A DNA stretch of 64,000 bases from an uncultured Clostridia bacterium (GCA_947598585.1 CANQFK010000002.1:1-64000), one strand, 5' to 3'. Counted from the stretch's first letter, positions 1 through 12,200 are shown. The notes: generated by a model not told the origin, from the sequence alone. Made by a program: numbers and translations.

Positions 1-332
1 TTCGCAGCGAAGCTGCTCGTCCGCTCGGCTGCAAATATGCCACAGGCATATTTACATAACGCCTCGCGCCCTCTTAGTGTTCAAATCCCTTCCTGAAAAT
101 AAAATGACACCTTGTGGAAAGGTGCCATTTTATTTTGGTGCGAAGGAAGGGATAGCGTATTGCGTTGCAATCCGCCGACTTCGCAGCGAAGCTGCTCGTC
201 CGCTCGGCTGCAAATATGCCACAGGCATATTTACATAACGCCTCGCGCCCTCTTAGTGTTCAAATCCCTTCCTGAAAATAAAATGACACCTTGTGGAAAG
301 GTGCCATTTTATTTTGGTGCGAAGGAAGGGAT
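1..332. repeat. 179-bp tandem repeat block with palindromes
   Basis: Positions 1-153 and 180-332 are identical by eye (offset 179), so this is a tandem duplication, cut by the left window edge. Each copy holds a perfect small hairpin (aaatatgcc-aca-ggcatattt), a long terminator-like hairpin with A-rich and T-rich arms, and the last bases of tRNA-Leu. Copy 1 keeps only a tRNA fragment (about 139-153) and then diverges; copy 2 runs into the intact tRNA gene. More copies may lie to the left. Its origin (repeat family or local amplification) cannot be settled here. Confidence 0.85.
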
Positions 333-338
333 TTGAAC
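258..338. repeat. Inverted copy of the tRNA-Leu T-arm
   Basis: The 15 bases at 258-272 (gttcaaatcccttcc) are the exact reverse complement of 324-338, which is the T-arm and 3' end of tRNA-Leu. Between them lies the terminator hairpin 275-290/300-315. The tRNA 3' end and its terminator could therefore fold into one extended imperfect cruciform or hairpin. In repeat copy 1 the same left arm is at 79-93, but its partner is truncated. Confidence 0.8.
275..315 (-). terminator. Terminator of tRNA-Leu
   Basis: Arms 275-290 and 300-315 pair over 16 positions with one mismatch around a 9-nt loop. The outer part is A/T-rich, giving a U-rich tail on either strand. It starts right after the encoded CCA of the minus-strand tRNA. 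Confidence 0.75.
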
Positions 339-399
339 CCTCACGAGAATTAACCACTAGCGTCTGAAACTAGCGCGTCTGCCGTTCCGCCACCTTCGC
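315..399 (-). tRNA. tRNA-Leu (anticodon CAG)
   Basis: Read on the minus strand, the acceptor stem GCGAAGG (399-393) pairs with CCTTCGC, followed by A and an encoded CCA (317-315). The anticodon arm is CTAGT-TTCAGAC-GCTAG, giving anticodon CAG for CUG codons. A variable arm and the T-arm GGTTCAAATCC are present, as expected for a class II leucine tRNA. The upstream repeat contains extra partial copies of its 3' end. Confidence 0.93.
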
Positions 400-411
400 A
401 TGGATAGCGTC

Positions 412-587
412 TTTGGTGCGCTTGATATAGCAATTATAGACCGAGAAGTTTGATCGCGTTGCCCGCAAGAATGTCGCACGATTGCAAAGTGCAAAGCCGT
501 TTGGTGCGCCCGATATAGTAATCATAGACCGAGAAGTTTGATCGCATTGCCCGCAAGAATATCGTTCAATTGCGGAGTGCAAAGACG
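412..587. repeat. 88-bp direct repeat: duplicated 3' tail of the amidohydrolase gene
   Basis: Segments beginning at 412 and 500 align at an offset of 88 bp with scattered substitutions. The right copy is the 3' end of the minus-strand amidohydrolase gene. The left copy encodes nearly the same C-terminal tail (CDILAGNAIKLLGL) followed by its own stop, TAA instead of TGA. It is an old partial tandem duplication lying downstream of the functional stop codon. Confidence 0.85.
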
Positions 588-1304
588 TTTTGTATGTTCG
601 AGTTCGTCTTTTGCGTTCGTCCAAGGTCCGTCCGTGCCGAAAAGGAGTTTTTTGTTGTCGTGGTTATTCAGCACGAAATCGATCTGTTCTTTCGAGAGGA
701 ACATGAACGCGAAAGATGTGTCGAGATAGATGTCCCTGCCGATGAGAAGTTTAAAGCAATCGTCCCACAGATCCCAGCCGCCGAGGTGCGCGAAAACGAA
801 TTTAGCGCCCTTAAAGTCGTCCGCCATTTGCCTCAAAAGTTTGGGATTGGAGTTGTCGCCCTTTATCATAAGGTCGTGTCCGCCGTGAAAGAGCATTATC
901 ATGTCGTGTTTTGCGCCGAGTTCGTACGCCCTGTAAGAGGCTTTGGAACAAAGTTCGCAATGCTGGTAGTAGGGGTGGAATTTAAGCCCTTTTATGCCGT
1001 GTTCTTTCAGGCGCAGGATCTCGCCCTCTATGTCGCCGTAATCGGGGTGGACGGAACCGAACGGGATAAGATCGGGGCGATCGAGCAGTTCTATCGCATA
1101 GTCGTTGACCGCTCTTACGGAATTGGGCGAATTGGCTATGTTGAGTACGACCGAAATGTCTATGCCGCTGTCTTTCATGCTTTTTATCAGCCCGTCCGCG
1201 GTGCCGTCGTAAAAAGGTCCGTAAGGCGACCCGTGCGGTATGAGCGAAGTTGCCTTTTTTGCGAGCAACGGCTTGTAGCAATGAGTATGAAAGTCAACGA
1301 CCAT
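522..1304 (-). CDS. Amidohydrolase-2 family metal-dependent hydrolase
   Basis: A 260-residue TIM-barrel hydrolase of the amidohydrolase-related (PF04909-like) type. The N-terminal FHTH motif (residues 5-8), the GLKFHP strand, FAHLGGW and the late FGTDGPW aspartate are placed as in this family, which binds divalent metal and cleaves or decarboxylates small carbon compounds; the substrate is unknown. It is a single gene reading away from purA. A consensus promoter ends only six bases before the ATG and there is no Shine-Dalgarno sequence, so the mRNA is probably leaderless. Its 3' end is duplicated just downstream. Confidence 0.85.
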   Translation of the reverse strand: MVVDFHTHCYKPLLAKKATSLIPHGSPYGPFYDGTADGLIKSMKDSGIDISVVLNIANSPNSVRAVNDYAIELLDRPDLIPFGSVHPDYGDIEGEILRLKEHGIKGLKFHPYYQHCELCSKASYRAYELGAKHDMIMLFHGGHDLMIKGDNSNPKLLRQMADDFKGAKFVFAHLGGWDLWDDCFKLLIGRDIYLDTSFAFMFLSKEQIDFVLNNHDNKKLLFGTDGPWTNAKDELEHTKRLCTPQLNDILAGNAIKLLGL

Positions 1305-1310
1305 GAGGCT

Positions 1311-1339
1311 ATTATACTAAACCGTCGCGGTTTTGTCAA
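1311..1339 (-). promoter_or_regulatory. Promoter of the amidohydrolase gene, leaderless geometry
   Basis: On the minus strand TTGACA (1339-1334), a 17-bp spacer and TATAAT (1316-1311) match the sigma-A consensus exactly. Only six bases separate the -10 box from the ATG at 1304, so transcription should begin at or next to the start codon. Confidence 0.85.
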
Positions 1340-1455
1340 ACGATTTAAGGCGGGCGCAAAGGTTTTTGGTTGGCGGGAATAGTCGCGGCGCAATTCGTTT
1401 TCATTCCGAAAAACTTTTGTATACATATTTATAATGAAATTTATGATACAATATG

Positions 1456-2792
<1,337 letters not shown>

Positions 2793-2817
2793 GAATTACG
2801 AGCATACTATCGAACAT

Positions 2818-3726
2818 ATGGTTTTGAACATAGAACATTTGGATAAATCTTTCGGCGGCGTAAAAGCCGTTGACGATTTGTCTTTTTCTGTCGGACAAGG
2901 CGAGCTTTTCGCTTTTTTGGGAGTGAACGGCGCGGGCAAGTCCACAACGATAAATATAATTAGCGGCATATTGGATAAGGACAACGGCAATGTGGAAGTT
3001 TGCGGCCACGATATGGACGTTCATTCCGAACTCATCAAGTCGAAAATAGGGATAGTGTTCCAAAGTTCCGTTCTCGACAAGCGTTTGTCCGTTCTCGATA
3101 ATCTAAAAAGCCGCGCCGCGCTTTACGGCATTCGCGGGAGCGACTTCAAAGCGCGTATCGACGAACTCGACAAACTTCTGGAACTGAAAGAACTGTTGCC
3201 GCGCACGCTAAATAAACTTTCGGGCGGGCAACGTCGCCGCATAGATATCGCGAGGGCGCTTTTGCACACGCCCGAACTTCTTATTCTGGACGAGCCTACC
3301 ACGGGATTGGATCCGCAAACGCGTTTGAACGTATGGAACGCGGTGGAAAAACTCAGACGCGAACGCGGGCTTACGGTCTTGCTCACAACGCATTACATGG
3401 AGGAAGCGGCGGTCGCCGACAATGTCCTTATTCTCGACAGCGGCAAAAAAGTGGTCGAGGGCACTCCGCACGAACTCAAAGACAAGTTTGCGACCGATTG
3501 TATCAGGTTTTACAAAAATCTCGGAGAGGCGAAAAGAGTTTTCGATTCGCTCGGACTCAATATAAGGAGCGAACGTGACTTCGTGGAAGTCGAGGTGGAC
3601 AACACTTCCGATGTGGTGAAGTATATGCGCGCATATCCCACCGTCTTTACCGACTTCGAAGTCCTCAAAGGCAATATGGACAACGTGTTCCTCAAAGTGA
3701 CGGGCAAGGACATAAAGGAGGAGTAA
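2818..3726 (+). CDS. ABC-2 exporter ATP-binding protein
   Basis: A 302-residue ABC ATPase. Walker A GVNGAGKST (residues 35-43), signature LSGGQ (134-138), Walker B LLILDEP (154-160) and the TTHYMEEA H-loop are all intact. About 80 residues follow the ATPase domain, as in DrrA/CcmA-type drug or lipid exporters. Its stop overlaps the start of the permease gene (TAATG at 3724-3728), so the two form one transporter. The substrate cannot be inferred. Confidence 0.93.
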   Translation: MVLNIEHLDKSFGGVKAVDDLSFSVGQGELFAFLGVNGAGKSTTINIISGILDKDNGNVEVCGHDMDVHSELIKSKIGIVFQSSVLDKRLSVLDNLKSRAALYGIRGSDFKARIDELDKLLELKELLPRTLNKLSGGQRRRIDIARALLHTPELLILDEPTTGLDPQTRLNVWNAVEKLRRERGLTVLLTTHYMEEAAVADNVLILDSGKKVVEGTPHELKDKFATDCIRFYKNLGEAKRVFDSLGLNIRSERDFVEVEVDNTSDVVKYMRAYPTVFTDFEVLKGNMDNVFLKVTGKDIKEE

Positions 3727-4661
3727 TGCGGGAATTTTTCAAACTTTGCGCGCTCGTTAAGCGAAATATCAAATGCTATTTCAGGGACAAATTTCTCTTT
3801 TTCGTGTCGCTGATAACGCCGATGATATTGCTCGTGTTGTTTGTGACCTTTATGCGCAGCACATATATTTCGTCGTTCAAAAGCATTTTTTCGGGGTTCG
3901 GATTTACGGCGTCGTCAAGTCAGATCGAGGGTCTGGCGGGCGCCTGGTTGCTTTCGTCCATAATGGCGGTCTGTTCGGTGACGGTCGCGATCTGCTCCAA
4001 CGCCGTCATGATACAGGACAAACTCGAAGGCGCGTTCAACGATTTCAAGGTTTCGCCAGTAAACGGCGTCACCGTGTCGCTCGGATATTTTATCGCGAAT
4101 TTCCTCGTCACGCTTATAGTGATGACGTGCGTTCTCATATTAGGCTCCGTGTATCTCGCCATAGCGGGTTGGTGCCTTTCTTTCGGCGACGTCATGGCGA
4201 TAATTTCGGATATGATCATATGCGTGCTGTTCGGCTCGCTCCTTGCGGGCGTTATCGAGAACTTCATCTCGTCGCAAGGCGGACTGTCCGCGCTGTCCAC
4301 GCTCGTTTCGTCGATGTACGGCTTCGTTTGCGGCGCGTATATGCCGCTCTCGCAATTTTCTCCGACCGTTCGCAACGTCCTGTGCTTTTTGCCGGGGACG
4401 TACAGCGTGTGTATCATGCGCAAACATTTTATGAACGGTTACATAAAAAGCCTCGGCGCGTCGGGTCTGCCGCAAGCGGGGCAAAAAGCGCTCCTGGACG
4501 CCTTCGACGGCAATTTGTATCTGTTCGACAAACAGATCCCGTTGTGGGCTATGTACGCGATAGTATTGGGGACGTGCGCCGTCTTGCTGCTTGCGTATAT
4601 TCTTATAGTGACTGTCGAAAATAAAAAGAAAAAGGCGTCGCCCGCCGACAAGCGAAAATAG
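3726..4661 (+). CDS. ABC-2 family exporter permease
   Basis: A 311-residue integral membrane protein with about six hydrophobic segments: one near residues 25-40, a group between about 75 and 235, and one near 280-300. It ends in a lysine-rich tail. The layout fits the ABC-2 (DrrB/YadH) permease family. It is translationally coupled to the upstream ATPase by a one-base overlap. Two permeases, or a dimer of this one, would pair with two ATPases in the membrane. Substrate unknown. Confidence 0.88.
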   Translation: MREFFKLCALVKRNIKCYFRDKFLFFVSLITPMILLVLFVTFMRSTYISSFKSIFSGFGFTASSSQIEGLAGAWLLSSIMAVCSVTVAICSNAVMIQDKLEGAFNDFKVSPVNGVTVSLGYFIANFLVTLIVMTCVLILGSVYLAIAGWCLSFGDVMAIISDMIICVLFGSLLAGVIENFISSQGGLSALSTLVSSMYGFVCGAYMPLSQFSPTVRNVLCFLPGTYSVCIMRKHFMNGYIKSLGASGLPQAGQKALLDAFDGNLYLFDKQIPLWAMYAIVLGTCAVLLLAYILIVTVENKKKKASPADKRK

Positions 4662-4692
4662 AAAAGGTCATCGCCTGCTTACAAGCGAAAAT

Positions 4693-4722
4693 AAAAAAAC
4701 GACTTTGCAAAGCCGTTTTTTT
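4693..4722. terminator. Bidirectional terminator
   Basis: AAAAAAACGACTTTGCAAAG pairs with the following CTTTGCAAAGCCGTTTTTTT. The A- and T-rich flanks let it end both the ABC operon and the convergent minus-strand gene at 4736. Confidence 0.85.
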
Positions 4723-4735
4723 TCTTGCCTCGGGT

Positions 4736-5053
4736 TTAGTTTTGATCGTTGTCACAAAGCATAAGTATGCCGGCAACGAGGCTGACGAAAATCAAAGAGC
4801 AGACCTTGAACGCTATTCCCACCTGTCTGTTGTTATTGCACGCCGTAAAGTAATGTACGGTCATGGGGATCGTCCATATAAGCGGAAGCAAAGCCGCGGC
4901 AGAAGCGATACAGGCTAACACCATAAATACCTTTGCGACCGTTCGGAGCACGGACGATTGGCCCGCTTTTTTGTCGTTTACCAAAGCCATGCCGCAATGG
5001 ATACATACGTCGGCATTTTCGTCGATCTCATATCCGCAATTTTTACAATACAT
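4736..5053 (-). CDS. Zinc-ribbon membrane protein
   Basis: A 105-residue protein. Residues 3-20 form a double CxxC zinc ribbon (CKNCGYEIDENADVCIHC), as in many Firmicutes zinc_ribbon_2 proteins. Two hydrophobic segments follow (about 39-62 and 80-100). The ribbon probably sits in the cytoplasm next to the membrane. GGAGGG precedes the ATG, and TTTACA-17-TATAAT lies upstream (5112-5084). Function unknown; related small proteins are often annotated only by the ribbon. Confidence 0.8.
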   Translation of the reverse strand: MYCKNCGYEIDENADVCIHCGMALVNDKKAGQSSVLRTVAKVFMVLACIASAAALLPLIWTIPMTVHYFTACNNNRQVGIAFKVCSLIFVSLVAGILMLCDNDQN

Positions 5054-5380
5054 ACTATTTATCCCTCCTAATTCGATATTATCATTATACTACCGTTTTT
5101 GACGAATGTAAAGGGTTTTTTGGAAATTTTACGAAAAAATGTAAAAATACGAACATATGGAGAACATAAACCGCTTTTTGGAAAAGTCGAATAATGTCGC
5201 ATTTGCGCTTTTAGGCGTATAGTGGCGCGAACAATGTCGGACGAAAAAAATTTCTTTCAAAAATTAAAAATTTATGCTTTATTTTGCTTGACATTTATTG
5301 CCAAAAAGACTTATTATATTAAAATGCAGTATTCTGCCGAATTTTTATTCGAAATGCGAACTTTATAAAAGGAGATTATA
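5054..5380. other. Intergenic region with divergent promoters
   Basis: This 327-base gap carries the minus-strand promoter of the zinc-ribbon gene (TTTACA 5112-5107, TATAAT 5089-5084) and the rpoB promoter (TTGACA 5288-5293, 18-bp spacer, TATTAT 5312-5317). The 60-base rpoB leader ends in AAGGAG. The very A/T-rich middle (5100-5280) shows no gene with a ribosome site; ribosomal L10-L12 genes, common before rpoB, are absent. Confidence 0.7.
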
Positions 5381-8300
5381 ATGTCCGAAAGAACCATAAG
5401 AAAGATCAAGTACGGCAACACCGAAAGGATCTCATTCGCTCAATGCCAGGAAGTGATCGAGATGCCGCAACTTATCGAAGTGCAAAAGTCCTCGTATTCC
5501 GACTTTTTGAACCAGGGAATAGGAGAGGTGCTCAAAGATTTCTCGCCTATAACCGACTTTTCCGGTAGGATCGCGCTTCATTTTTTGGATTATCATTTAG
5601 ACGAGAAGATCAAGTACAGCGAAAAAGAATGTAAAGATCGTGACGCGACCTATGCGGCAGCCCTCAAAGTCAAGGTGAGGCTGGAAGTTTACGACGAAAA
5701 CGGCGACGTGGGCAGCGCGATAGAACAGGAAGTGTTCATGGGCGATCTTCCGCTTATGACGCCCAACGGCTCGTTCATCATCAACGGAGCGGAACGCGTA
5801 GTCGTATCGCAGCTTGTTCGTTCGCCCGGCGTATATTTCGACGAACAGAAAGATATCAAGACCGGCCAGTCGTACTATGCCGCCACAAACATTCCGTCGC
5901 GAGGCGCTTGGCTCGAATTTCAGGAGGACTCGTCGGGCACTCTTTGGGTGCATGTGGACAGGACTCGCAAGGTACCCGCGTCGGTACTTCTTCGCGCTCT
6001 TTCGGCAACTCAGACCGAGAATAAATTCGGCACGGACGAGGAGATCAATAAGATCTTCCACAACGAAAAGCTCATAAGAGAAACCTGCGCAAAGGACCCG
6101 ATCAAAAACGAGGACGACGGACTTATCGAACTCAACAAAAAGCTCCGTCCCGGCGAACCTCCGACGGTGGACAGCATTCGCACTTATGTGTCGGGGCTTA
6201 TGTTCGATCGCCGCAAATACGATCTTTCCCGCGTAGGCAGATATAAATTCAACAAGAAACTCGCTCTCCGCGCAAGGATAACGGGGCTTACCGCCTACGA
6301 AGATATTGTTGACGGCGACGGCGTTTTATATGTAAAAAAAGGCGAAACGATAGAGGAATCCGTTGCTTACAAGATCCAGAACAGCGGTATAAACGAAGTC
6401 AAAGTGGTCGCTCCCGCAAGCGAAACGGGCTATCACGTCGTTATAGGCAACCACATGGTCGAACTCAACGGATATGTTGATTGCGATCCCAAGGACCTCG
6501 GCATAAACGAAATGGTCCATTATCCCACGCTCAAAAAACTCATGGACGAGGCAAAGTCGCCCGAGGAATTGATGGGACTTATCGCAAGCAACGTAGACGA
6601 TCTCATAGTCAAGCATATCCTTATCGACGACGTAATAAGCACCATCAACTATATTATAGGATTAAGATATGACATCGGATTTATCGACAACATCGACCAC
6701 CTCGCCAATCGTCGCGTAAGAAGCGTGGGCGAATTGCTGCAAAACCAATTCCGTATAGGCGTGGCAAGGCTCGAAAGGGTGATAAGAGAGAGAATGCAGA
6801 TCCAGCAGGACAGCGAACTCACTCCGCAAAACCTTATCAATATCCGACCCGTGGCAAGCGCGATAAAGGAATTTTTCGGATCCAGCCAACTTTCGCAGTT
6901 CATGGACGAAACAAACCCGATCGCCGAACTTACGCACAAGCGTAAACTTTCCGCGCTCGGCCCCGGCGGACTCAACCGCGAAAGAGCGTCCTTCGAAGTC
7001 CGCGATGTACACTATACGCACTATTCGCGTATGTGCCCCATCGAAACGCCCGAAGGTCAGAACATAGGTCTTATAAGCTCGCTCAGTTCGTATGCGCGTA
7101 TCAACGAATACGGATTTATAGAGGCGCCCTACCGCAAAGTGGATAAGGTCAATAAGCGCGTTATCCCCGGACCCGAAGGCGTGGAATATCTCGCCGCCGA
7201 CGAAGAGGACAGATATTGCGTTGCGCAGGCGACCGAACCTCTCGACGAAAACAATTGGTTCGTTCATAAGCGTGTCCTTATGCGTCATCGCGAGGACATC
7301 GCCGAACGCCCGTGCGAAGATATAGATTATATAGACGTTTCGCCGCGACAGATGATATCCGTCGCAACGGCGCTCATACCGTTCCTCGAAAACGACGATA
7401 CGAACCGTGCGCTCATGGGCTCCAACATGCAACGTCAGGCTGTGCCTCTGCTCAAACCCGAGGCGCCCATAGTAGGCACGGGCATTGAGCACAAGATAGC
7501 TTACGACTCGGGCGTAATGGTGATCGCCCGAAAGCCCGGTGTTGTCACATATGTCGACGCGGACACCATAAAGGTCGCCGAGGACGACGGCGCGACGGCA
7601 ACTTATACTCTCAAAAAGTTCCGCGCGTCCAACCAGGGCACATGTATAAATCAAAAACCGATAGTAAACAAAAATCAACATATAAATGCGGGCGAAGTGC
7701 TTGCGGACGGTCATTCGACGCAAAACGCGGAACTCGCGCTCGGTCGCAATATCCTCGTCGGCTTCATGTCGTGGGAGGGCTACAACTATGAGGACGCTAT
7801 CCTCATCAGCGAAAAGATAGTCAAAGACGACGTATTCACTTCGATACACATCGAAGAACACGAGATCGAGGCACGCGACACGAAACTCGGAGAAGAGGAG
7901 ATCACGAGGGACATACCCAACGTCGGCGAGGACGCGCTCAAAAACCTCGATGAGGACGGTATAGTAAGGATAGGCGCGGAAGTCGATTCCGGCGATATTC
8001 TCGTGGGCAAGGTAACTCCCAAGGGCGAAACCGAACTTACTCCCGAAGAAAGACTTTTGCGCGCGATATTCGGAGAAAAGGCGCGAGAAGTTAGGGACAC
8101 GTCCTTAAAGGTGCCTCACGGCGAGGGCGGTATAGTCGTAGACGTAAAGATATTCACGCGCGCCAACCGCGACGAAATGAGCCCGGGCGTAAACAAACTC
8201 GTCAGAGTTTATATCGCTCAAAAGCGTAAGATCTCCGTCGGCGACAAAATGGCTGGCCGTCACGGAAACAAGGGCGTCATTTCGAGAATACTTCCGCAGG

Positions 8301-9235
8301 AAGATATGCCGTTCATGGCGGACGGAACTCCGCTTCAAATAGTGTTGAATCCGCTCGGCGTTCCCTCTCGTATGAACATAGGACAGGTGCTCGAAGTCCA
8401 TCTCGGACTTGTGGCTAAGGCGCTCGGCTGGAAAGTCGCCACACCGACGTTCGACGGCGCGCTCGAAAGCGACATAAACGCGCTATTGAAGGAAAACGGA
8501 TTCACTACCGACGGCAAAGTGGACGGCAAGATCCAGATGTACGACGGACGTACGGGCGAACCGTTTGAAAACCGCTCGACGGTAGGCTACATGTACATGA
8601 TAAAACTTATCCACCTTGTCGACGACAAGATACACGCTCGTTCGACGGGACCGTATTCGCTCGTAACTCAGCAACCGCTCGGCGGCAAGGCGCAGTTCGG
8701 CGGACAACGTTTCGGCGAAATGGAAGTCTGGGCGCTCTACGCTTACGGCGCGGCAAACATTCTTCAAGAGATAATGACCGTCAAGTCGGATGATATCGTG
8801 GGCAGAGTAAAGACGTACGAATCGATCGTAAAGGGACTCAATACGACCGAACCGGGCATACCCGAATCGTTCAAAGTCCTCATCAAGGAACTTCAAGCGC
8901 TCGCGCTCGACGTAAAAGTGCTCACCGAGAACAAGGAAGAAGTAGGTATTCGCGAACTTATCGAAGACGACAACGACGAAGTTCCCGAGGAGCGCAAGAC
9001 ATTCGATCGCCGCGAACTCAACTTCGACGATGACGAACTCGACTTCGCAAACGAAAAGGACGCATTCGAAGAGGATATAGAGAACGAAGAAGTCAATATT
9101 CTCGACGAGGACTTCGATCTCAAAGATCCGTTTGCGGACGAGGATCTCACCGACGACGAATTCGACGATGACGACGATCTGCTCGGCTTGGACGATGACG
9201 ATCTGCTCGGTATCGAAAAAGACGAAGATAAATAG
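5381..9235 (+). CDS. rpoB: RNA polymerase beta subunit
   Basis: The catalytic-core beta subunit, 1284 residues. Recognisable blocks include the rifampicin-pocket region ([21 protein letters not shown], a QFMD/LTHKRRL-type cluster), [29 protein letters not shown] and the [10 protein letters not shown] and [24 protein letters not shown] blocks. The core ends near residue 1195. A tail of about 80 residues made largely of Asp and Glu follows, longer than usual for Firmicutes. Start has AAGGAG. rpoC follows after 15 bases. Confidence 0.99.
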   Translation: MSERTIRKIKYGNTERISFAQCQEVIEMPQLIEVQKSSYSDFLNQGIGEVLKDFSPITDFSGRIALHFLDYHLDEKIKYSEKECKDRDATYAAALKVKVRLEVYDENGDVGSAIEQEVFMGDLPLMTPNGSFIINGAERVVVSQLVRSPGVYFDEQKDIKTGQSYYAATNIPSRGAWLEFQEDSSGTLWVHVDRTRKVPASVLLRALSATQTENKFGTDEEINKIFHNEKLIRETCAKDPIKNEDDGLIELNKKLRPGEPPTVDSIRTYVSGLMFDRRKYDLSRVGRYKFNKKLALRARITGLTAYEDIVDGDGVLYVKKGETIEESVAYKIQNSGINEVKVVAPASETGYHVVIGNHMVELNGYVDCDPKDLGINEMVHYPTLKKLMDEAKSPEELMGLIASNVDDLIVKHILIDDVISTINYIIGLRYDIGFIDNIDHLANRRVRSVGELLQNQFRIGVARLERVIRERMQIQQDSELTPQNLINIRPVASAIKEFFGSSQLSQFMDETNPIAELTHKRKLSALGPGGLNRERASFEVRDVHYTHYSRMCPIETPEGQNIGLISSLSSYARINEYGFIEAPYRKVDKVNKRVIPGPEGVEYLAADEEDRYCVAQATEPLDENNWFVHKRVLMRHREDIAERPCEDIDYIDVSPRQMISVATALIPFLENDDTNRALMGSNMQRQAVPLLKPEAPIVGTGIEHKIAYDSGVMVIARKPGVVTYVDADTIKVAEDDGATATYTLKKFRASNQGTCINQKPIVNKNQHINAGEVLADGHSTQNAELALGRNILVGFMSWEGYNYEDAILISEKIVKDDVFTSIHIEEHEIEARDTKLGEEEITRDIPNVGEDALKNLDEDGIVRIGAEVDSGDILVGKVTPKGETELTPEERLLRAIFGEKAREVRDTSLKVPHGEGGIVVDVKIFTRANRDEMSPGVNKLVRVYIAQKRKISVGDKMAGRHGNKGVISRILPQEDMPFMADGTPLQIVLNPLGVPSRMNIGQVLEVHLGLVAKALGWKVATPTFDGALESDINALLKENGFTTDGKVDGKIQMYDGRTGEPFENRSTVGYMYMIKLIHLVDDKIHARSTGPYSLVTQQPLGGKAQFGGQRFGEMEVWALYAYGAANILQEIMTVKSDDIVGRVKTYESIVKGLNTTEPGIPESFKVLIKELQALALDVKVLTENKEEVGIRELIEDDNDEVPEERKTFDRRELNFDDDELDFANEKDAFEEDIENEEVNILDEDFDLKDPFADEDLTDDEFDDDDDLLGLDDDDLLGIEKDEDK

Positions 9236-9250
9236 AGGAGGAAAGACCGA

Positions 9251-12200
9251 ATGTTTGAATTAAATAATTTCGATTCCATGCAAATTTCCATTGCGGGTCC
9301 CAACAAGATAAGGGAATGGTCGCACGGCGAAGTCACAAAGTCGGAAACGATAAATTACCGTACGCAAAAACCGGAAAGGGACGGACTCTTTTGCGAAAGG
9401 ATATTCGGACCCACAAAGGATTGGGAATGTTATTGCGGTAAATATAAACGCGTAAGATATAAGGGCGTTATTTGCGACAAGTGCGGCGTAGAAGTCACAA
9501 AGGCAAAGGTCCGCCGCGAAAGAATGGGTCATATCGAACTTGCGGCTCCCGTAACGCACATCTGGTATTTCAGAGGCGTTCCTTCGCGTATCGGTCTTTT
9601 GCTCGATATCCCGCCCAAGGCGCTCGAATCCATAGTATATTTCGCGTCGGCGATCGTGCTCGATCCCGGCGAAACAGAACTCGAATACAAGCAGGTCATT
9701 CCTTACGATCAGGTGGCTGAACTCCGCGAAAAATACGGTCCCAAGGCGTTCAGAGTGGGCGACGGCGCCGAAGCCATAAAGGAGCTTCTCGGCAACGTTG
9801 ACCTCGAAAAGGAATACAAGGAAATAAAGGAGATCGTGGATACGTCCACGGGACAAAAGAAAGTCAAAGCGATAAAGCGTCTTGATATTCTGGACGCATT
9901 CCTCAAAAACGGCACCGATCCCACCTGGATGGTGCTCGACGTGCTGCCCGTTCTTCCGCCCGAACTCAGACCCATGGTCCAGCTTGACGGCGGCAGATAT
10001 GCGACGAGCGATCTCAACGACTTGTATCGCAGAGTGATAAACAGGAACCTGCGTCTTAAAAAAGTGCTTGAAATGAACGCTCCCGAAGTTATTATCCGCA
10101 ACGAAAAGCGTATGTTGCAAGAGGCTGTGGATTCGCTTATAGACAACGGCAGACGAGGCAAAGCCGTTTCGGGCGCGGGCAATCGCGAACTCAAATCGCT
10201 TAGCGGACTTTTGCGCGGCAAGCAGGGTCGTTTCCGACAAAATCTTCTCGGAAAACGTGTCGACTATTCGGGACGTTCCGTTATAGTCGTAGGACCCGAA
10301 CTCAAAATGTATCAATGCGGTTTGCCCAAGGAAATGGCTCTCGAACTTTTCAAGCCGTTCGTAATGCACGAACTTGTCGCTCAGGGCAAAACTCACAACA
10401 TAAAGAGCGCAAAACGTATAGTGGAACGCGCAGGCAAAGAGGTCTGGGGCGTGCTGGAAGACGTTATAAAGGAACATCCCGTGCTGCTTAACCGCGCTCC
10501 CACGCTTCACAGATTGGGAATACAGGCGTTCGAGCCTGTGCTTGTCGAGGGCAGAGCGATAAAACTTCATCCGCTTGCCTGCGGCGCGTTCAACGCTGAC
10601 TTCGACGGCGACCAGATGGCGGTGCATGTGCCCCTTTCGATAGAGGCACGCACCGAGGCGAGATTCCTTATGCTTGCGTCCAACAACATTCTCAAACTCA
10701 GCGACGGCAAACCCGTTTGCTCGCCCACTCAGGATATGGTCATGGGCTGCTACTATCTTACGATAGCCAAGCCCGGCTCCAAGGGCGAGGGCAAGATCTT
10801 CTGCGACGCGGACGAAGCCAAGATGGCTTATGCCAACAAGGAGATCGAGTTGCAAAGTAAGATATGGGTGCGCATAACAAAGGAAGTGAACGGCGTTCCC
10901 TGCAACAAGCGTATCTCGACTACCGTGGGCAGATTGATATTCAACGATATAATCCCGCAAGACCTCGGGCTCAAATTCTGCGAGGACGAAAACGGCAAAG
11001 TTTACGAGGCGCAGGATAAGCACGATCCGTTCACTCTCGAAATAGACTGTTGCGTGGATAAATCCCGTTTGCAGGCGATAGTAGATACGACGTTCAAACT
11101 CAAAGGCGCAACCGAAACGGTCAAGATGCTCGACAACATCAAATCGCTCGGATACAAGTTCTCCACGATAGGCGCGATCACCACAAGCGTGTTCGACATG
11201 GAGATCCCGCCCGAAAAGAAAAAGATACTTTCGGAAACGGAAACGCGCGTTATAAATATCGAAAGATTGTATAATCGCGGCTTTTTGACCGAGGACGAAA
11301 AATATAAACTTGTGGTCGAAGAATGGAAAAAGGCGAACGAGGACGTTACCGACGTGCTCAAAAAATCGCTCAGCAAGTTCAATCCCATCAACATGATGGC
11401 TCAGTCGGGAGCCCGTGGTAGCATGAAGCAGATCGCGCAGCTTTCGGGTATGCGCGGACTTATGACCAACCCGCAAGGTAAAACGCTCGAAACGCCCGTT
11501 AAATCCTCATTCCGTGAGGGCTTGTCCGTTCTCGAATACTTCATCGCTTCTCACGGCGGACGAAAAGGTCTTGCCGACACGGCGCTCAAAACGGCGGACT
11601 CGGGATATCTTACAAGACGTCTTGTCGACGTATCTCAGGACGTCATCGTTCGCGAAGAGGATTGCTGCGAAGGTCAGACTCCCAAGGGCGCTTATACTAC
11701 CGCGATAATGAGCGACAAGCAGGTCATCGAATCGCTTGCCGACAGAATAAACGGCAGATTCGCGGCCGAGGACATAGTTTATCCCGAGGGACATCCCGAC
11801 GCAGGCAAAGTTATAGTTAAGTGCAACGAATATATCACCGAAGATCTTGCCAACCTTATTCAGAGCGTGGGAATCACGGGCGTGAATATCCGTACCGTTC
11901 TTACCTGCAAATCCAAGCACGGCGTTTGCGTAAAGTGTTACGGCAAGGATATGTCGGGCTCCACTCCCGTCAGAGTGGGCGAGGCGGTCGGCATCATAGC
12001 CGCTCAATCCATAGGCGAACCGGGTACTCAGCTTACCATGCGTACGTTCCACACGGGCGGCGTCGCAGCTGCGGACGATATAACGCAAGGTCTGCCGCGT
12101 GTCGAAGAATTGTTCGAGGCGCGTAAACCCAAGGGCGTTGCCGTAGTGGTAGAACACGGCGGTGTGATAAGCATTTCGGAAAGCGGCGGAAAGCGCGACA

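Noticed and set aside
1-332. Repeats as an insertion sequence or prophage end
   Set aside because: No transposase, integrase or phage gene is present within the window; only palindromes and tRNA fragments are seen.
5158-5223. 21-codon frame upstream of rpoB
   Set aside because: No ribosome site or promoter, too short to judge.
9260-11476. 738-codon open frame antisense to rpoC
   Set aside because: It lies wholly inside a highly conserved gene, has no ribosome site and reads as low-complexity shadow protein. The codon bias of this genome avoids antisense stops.
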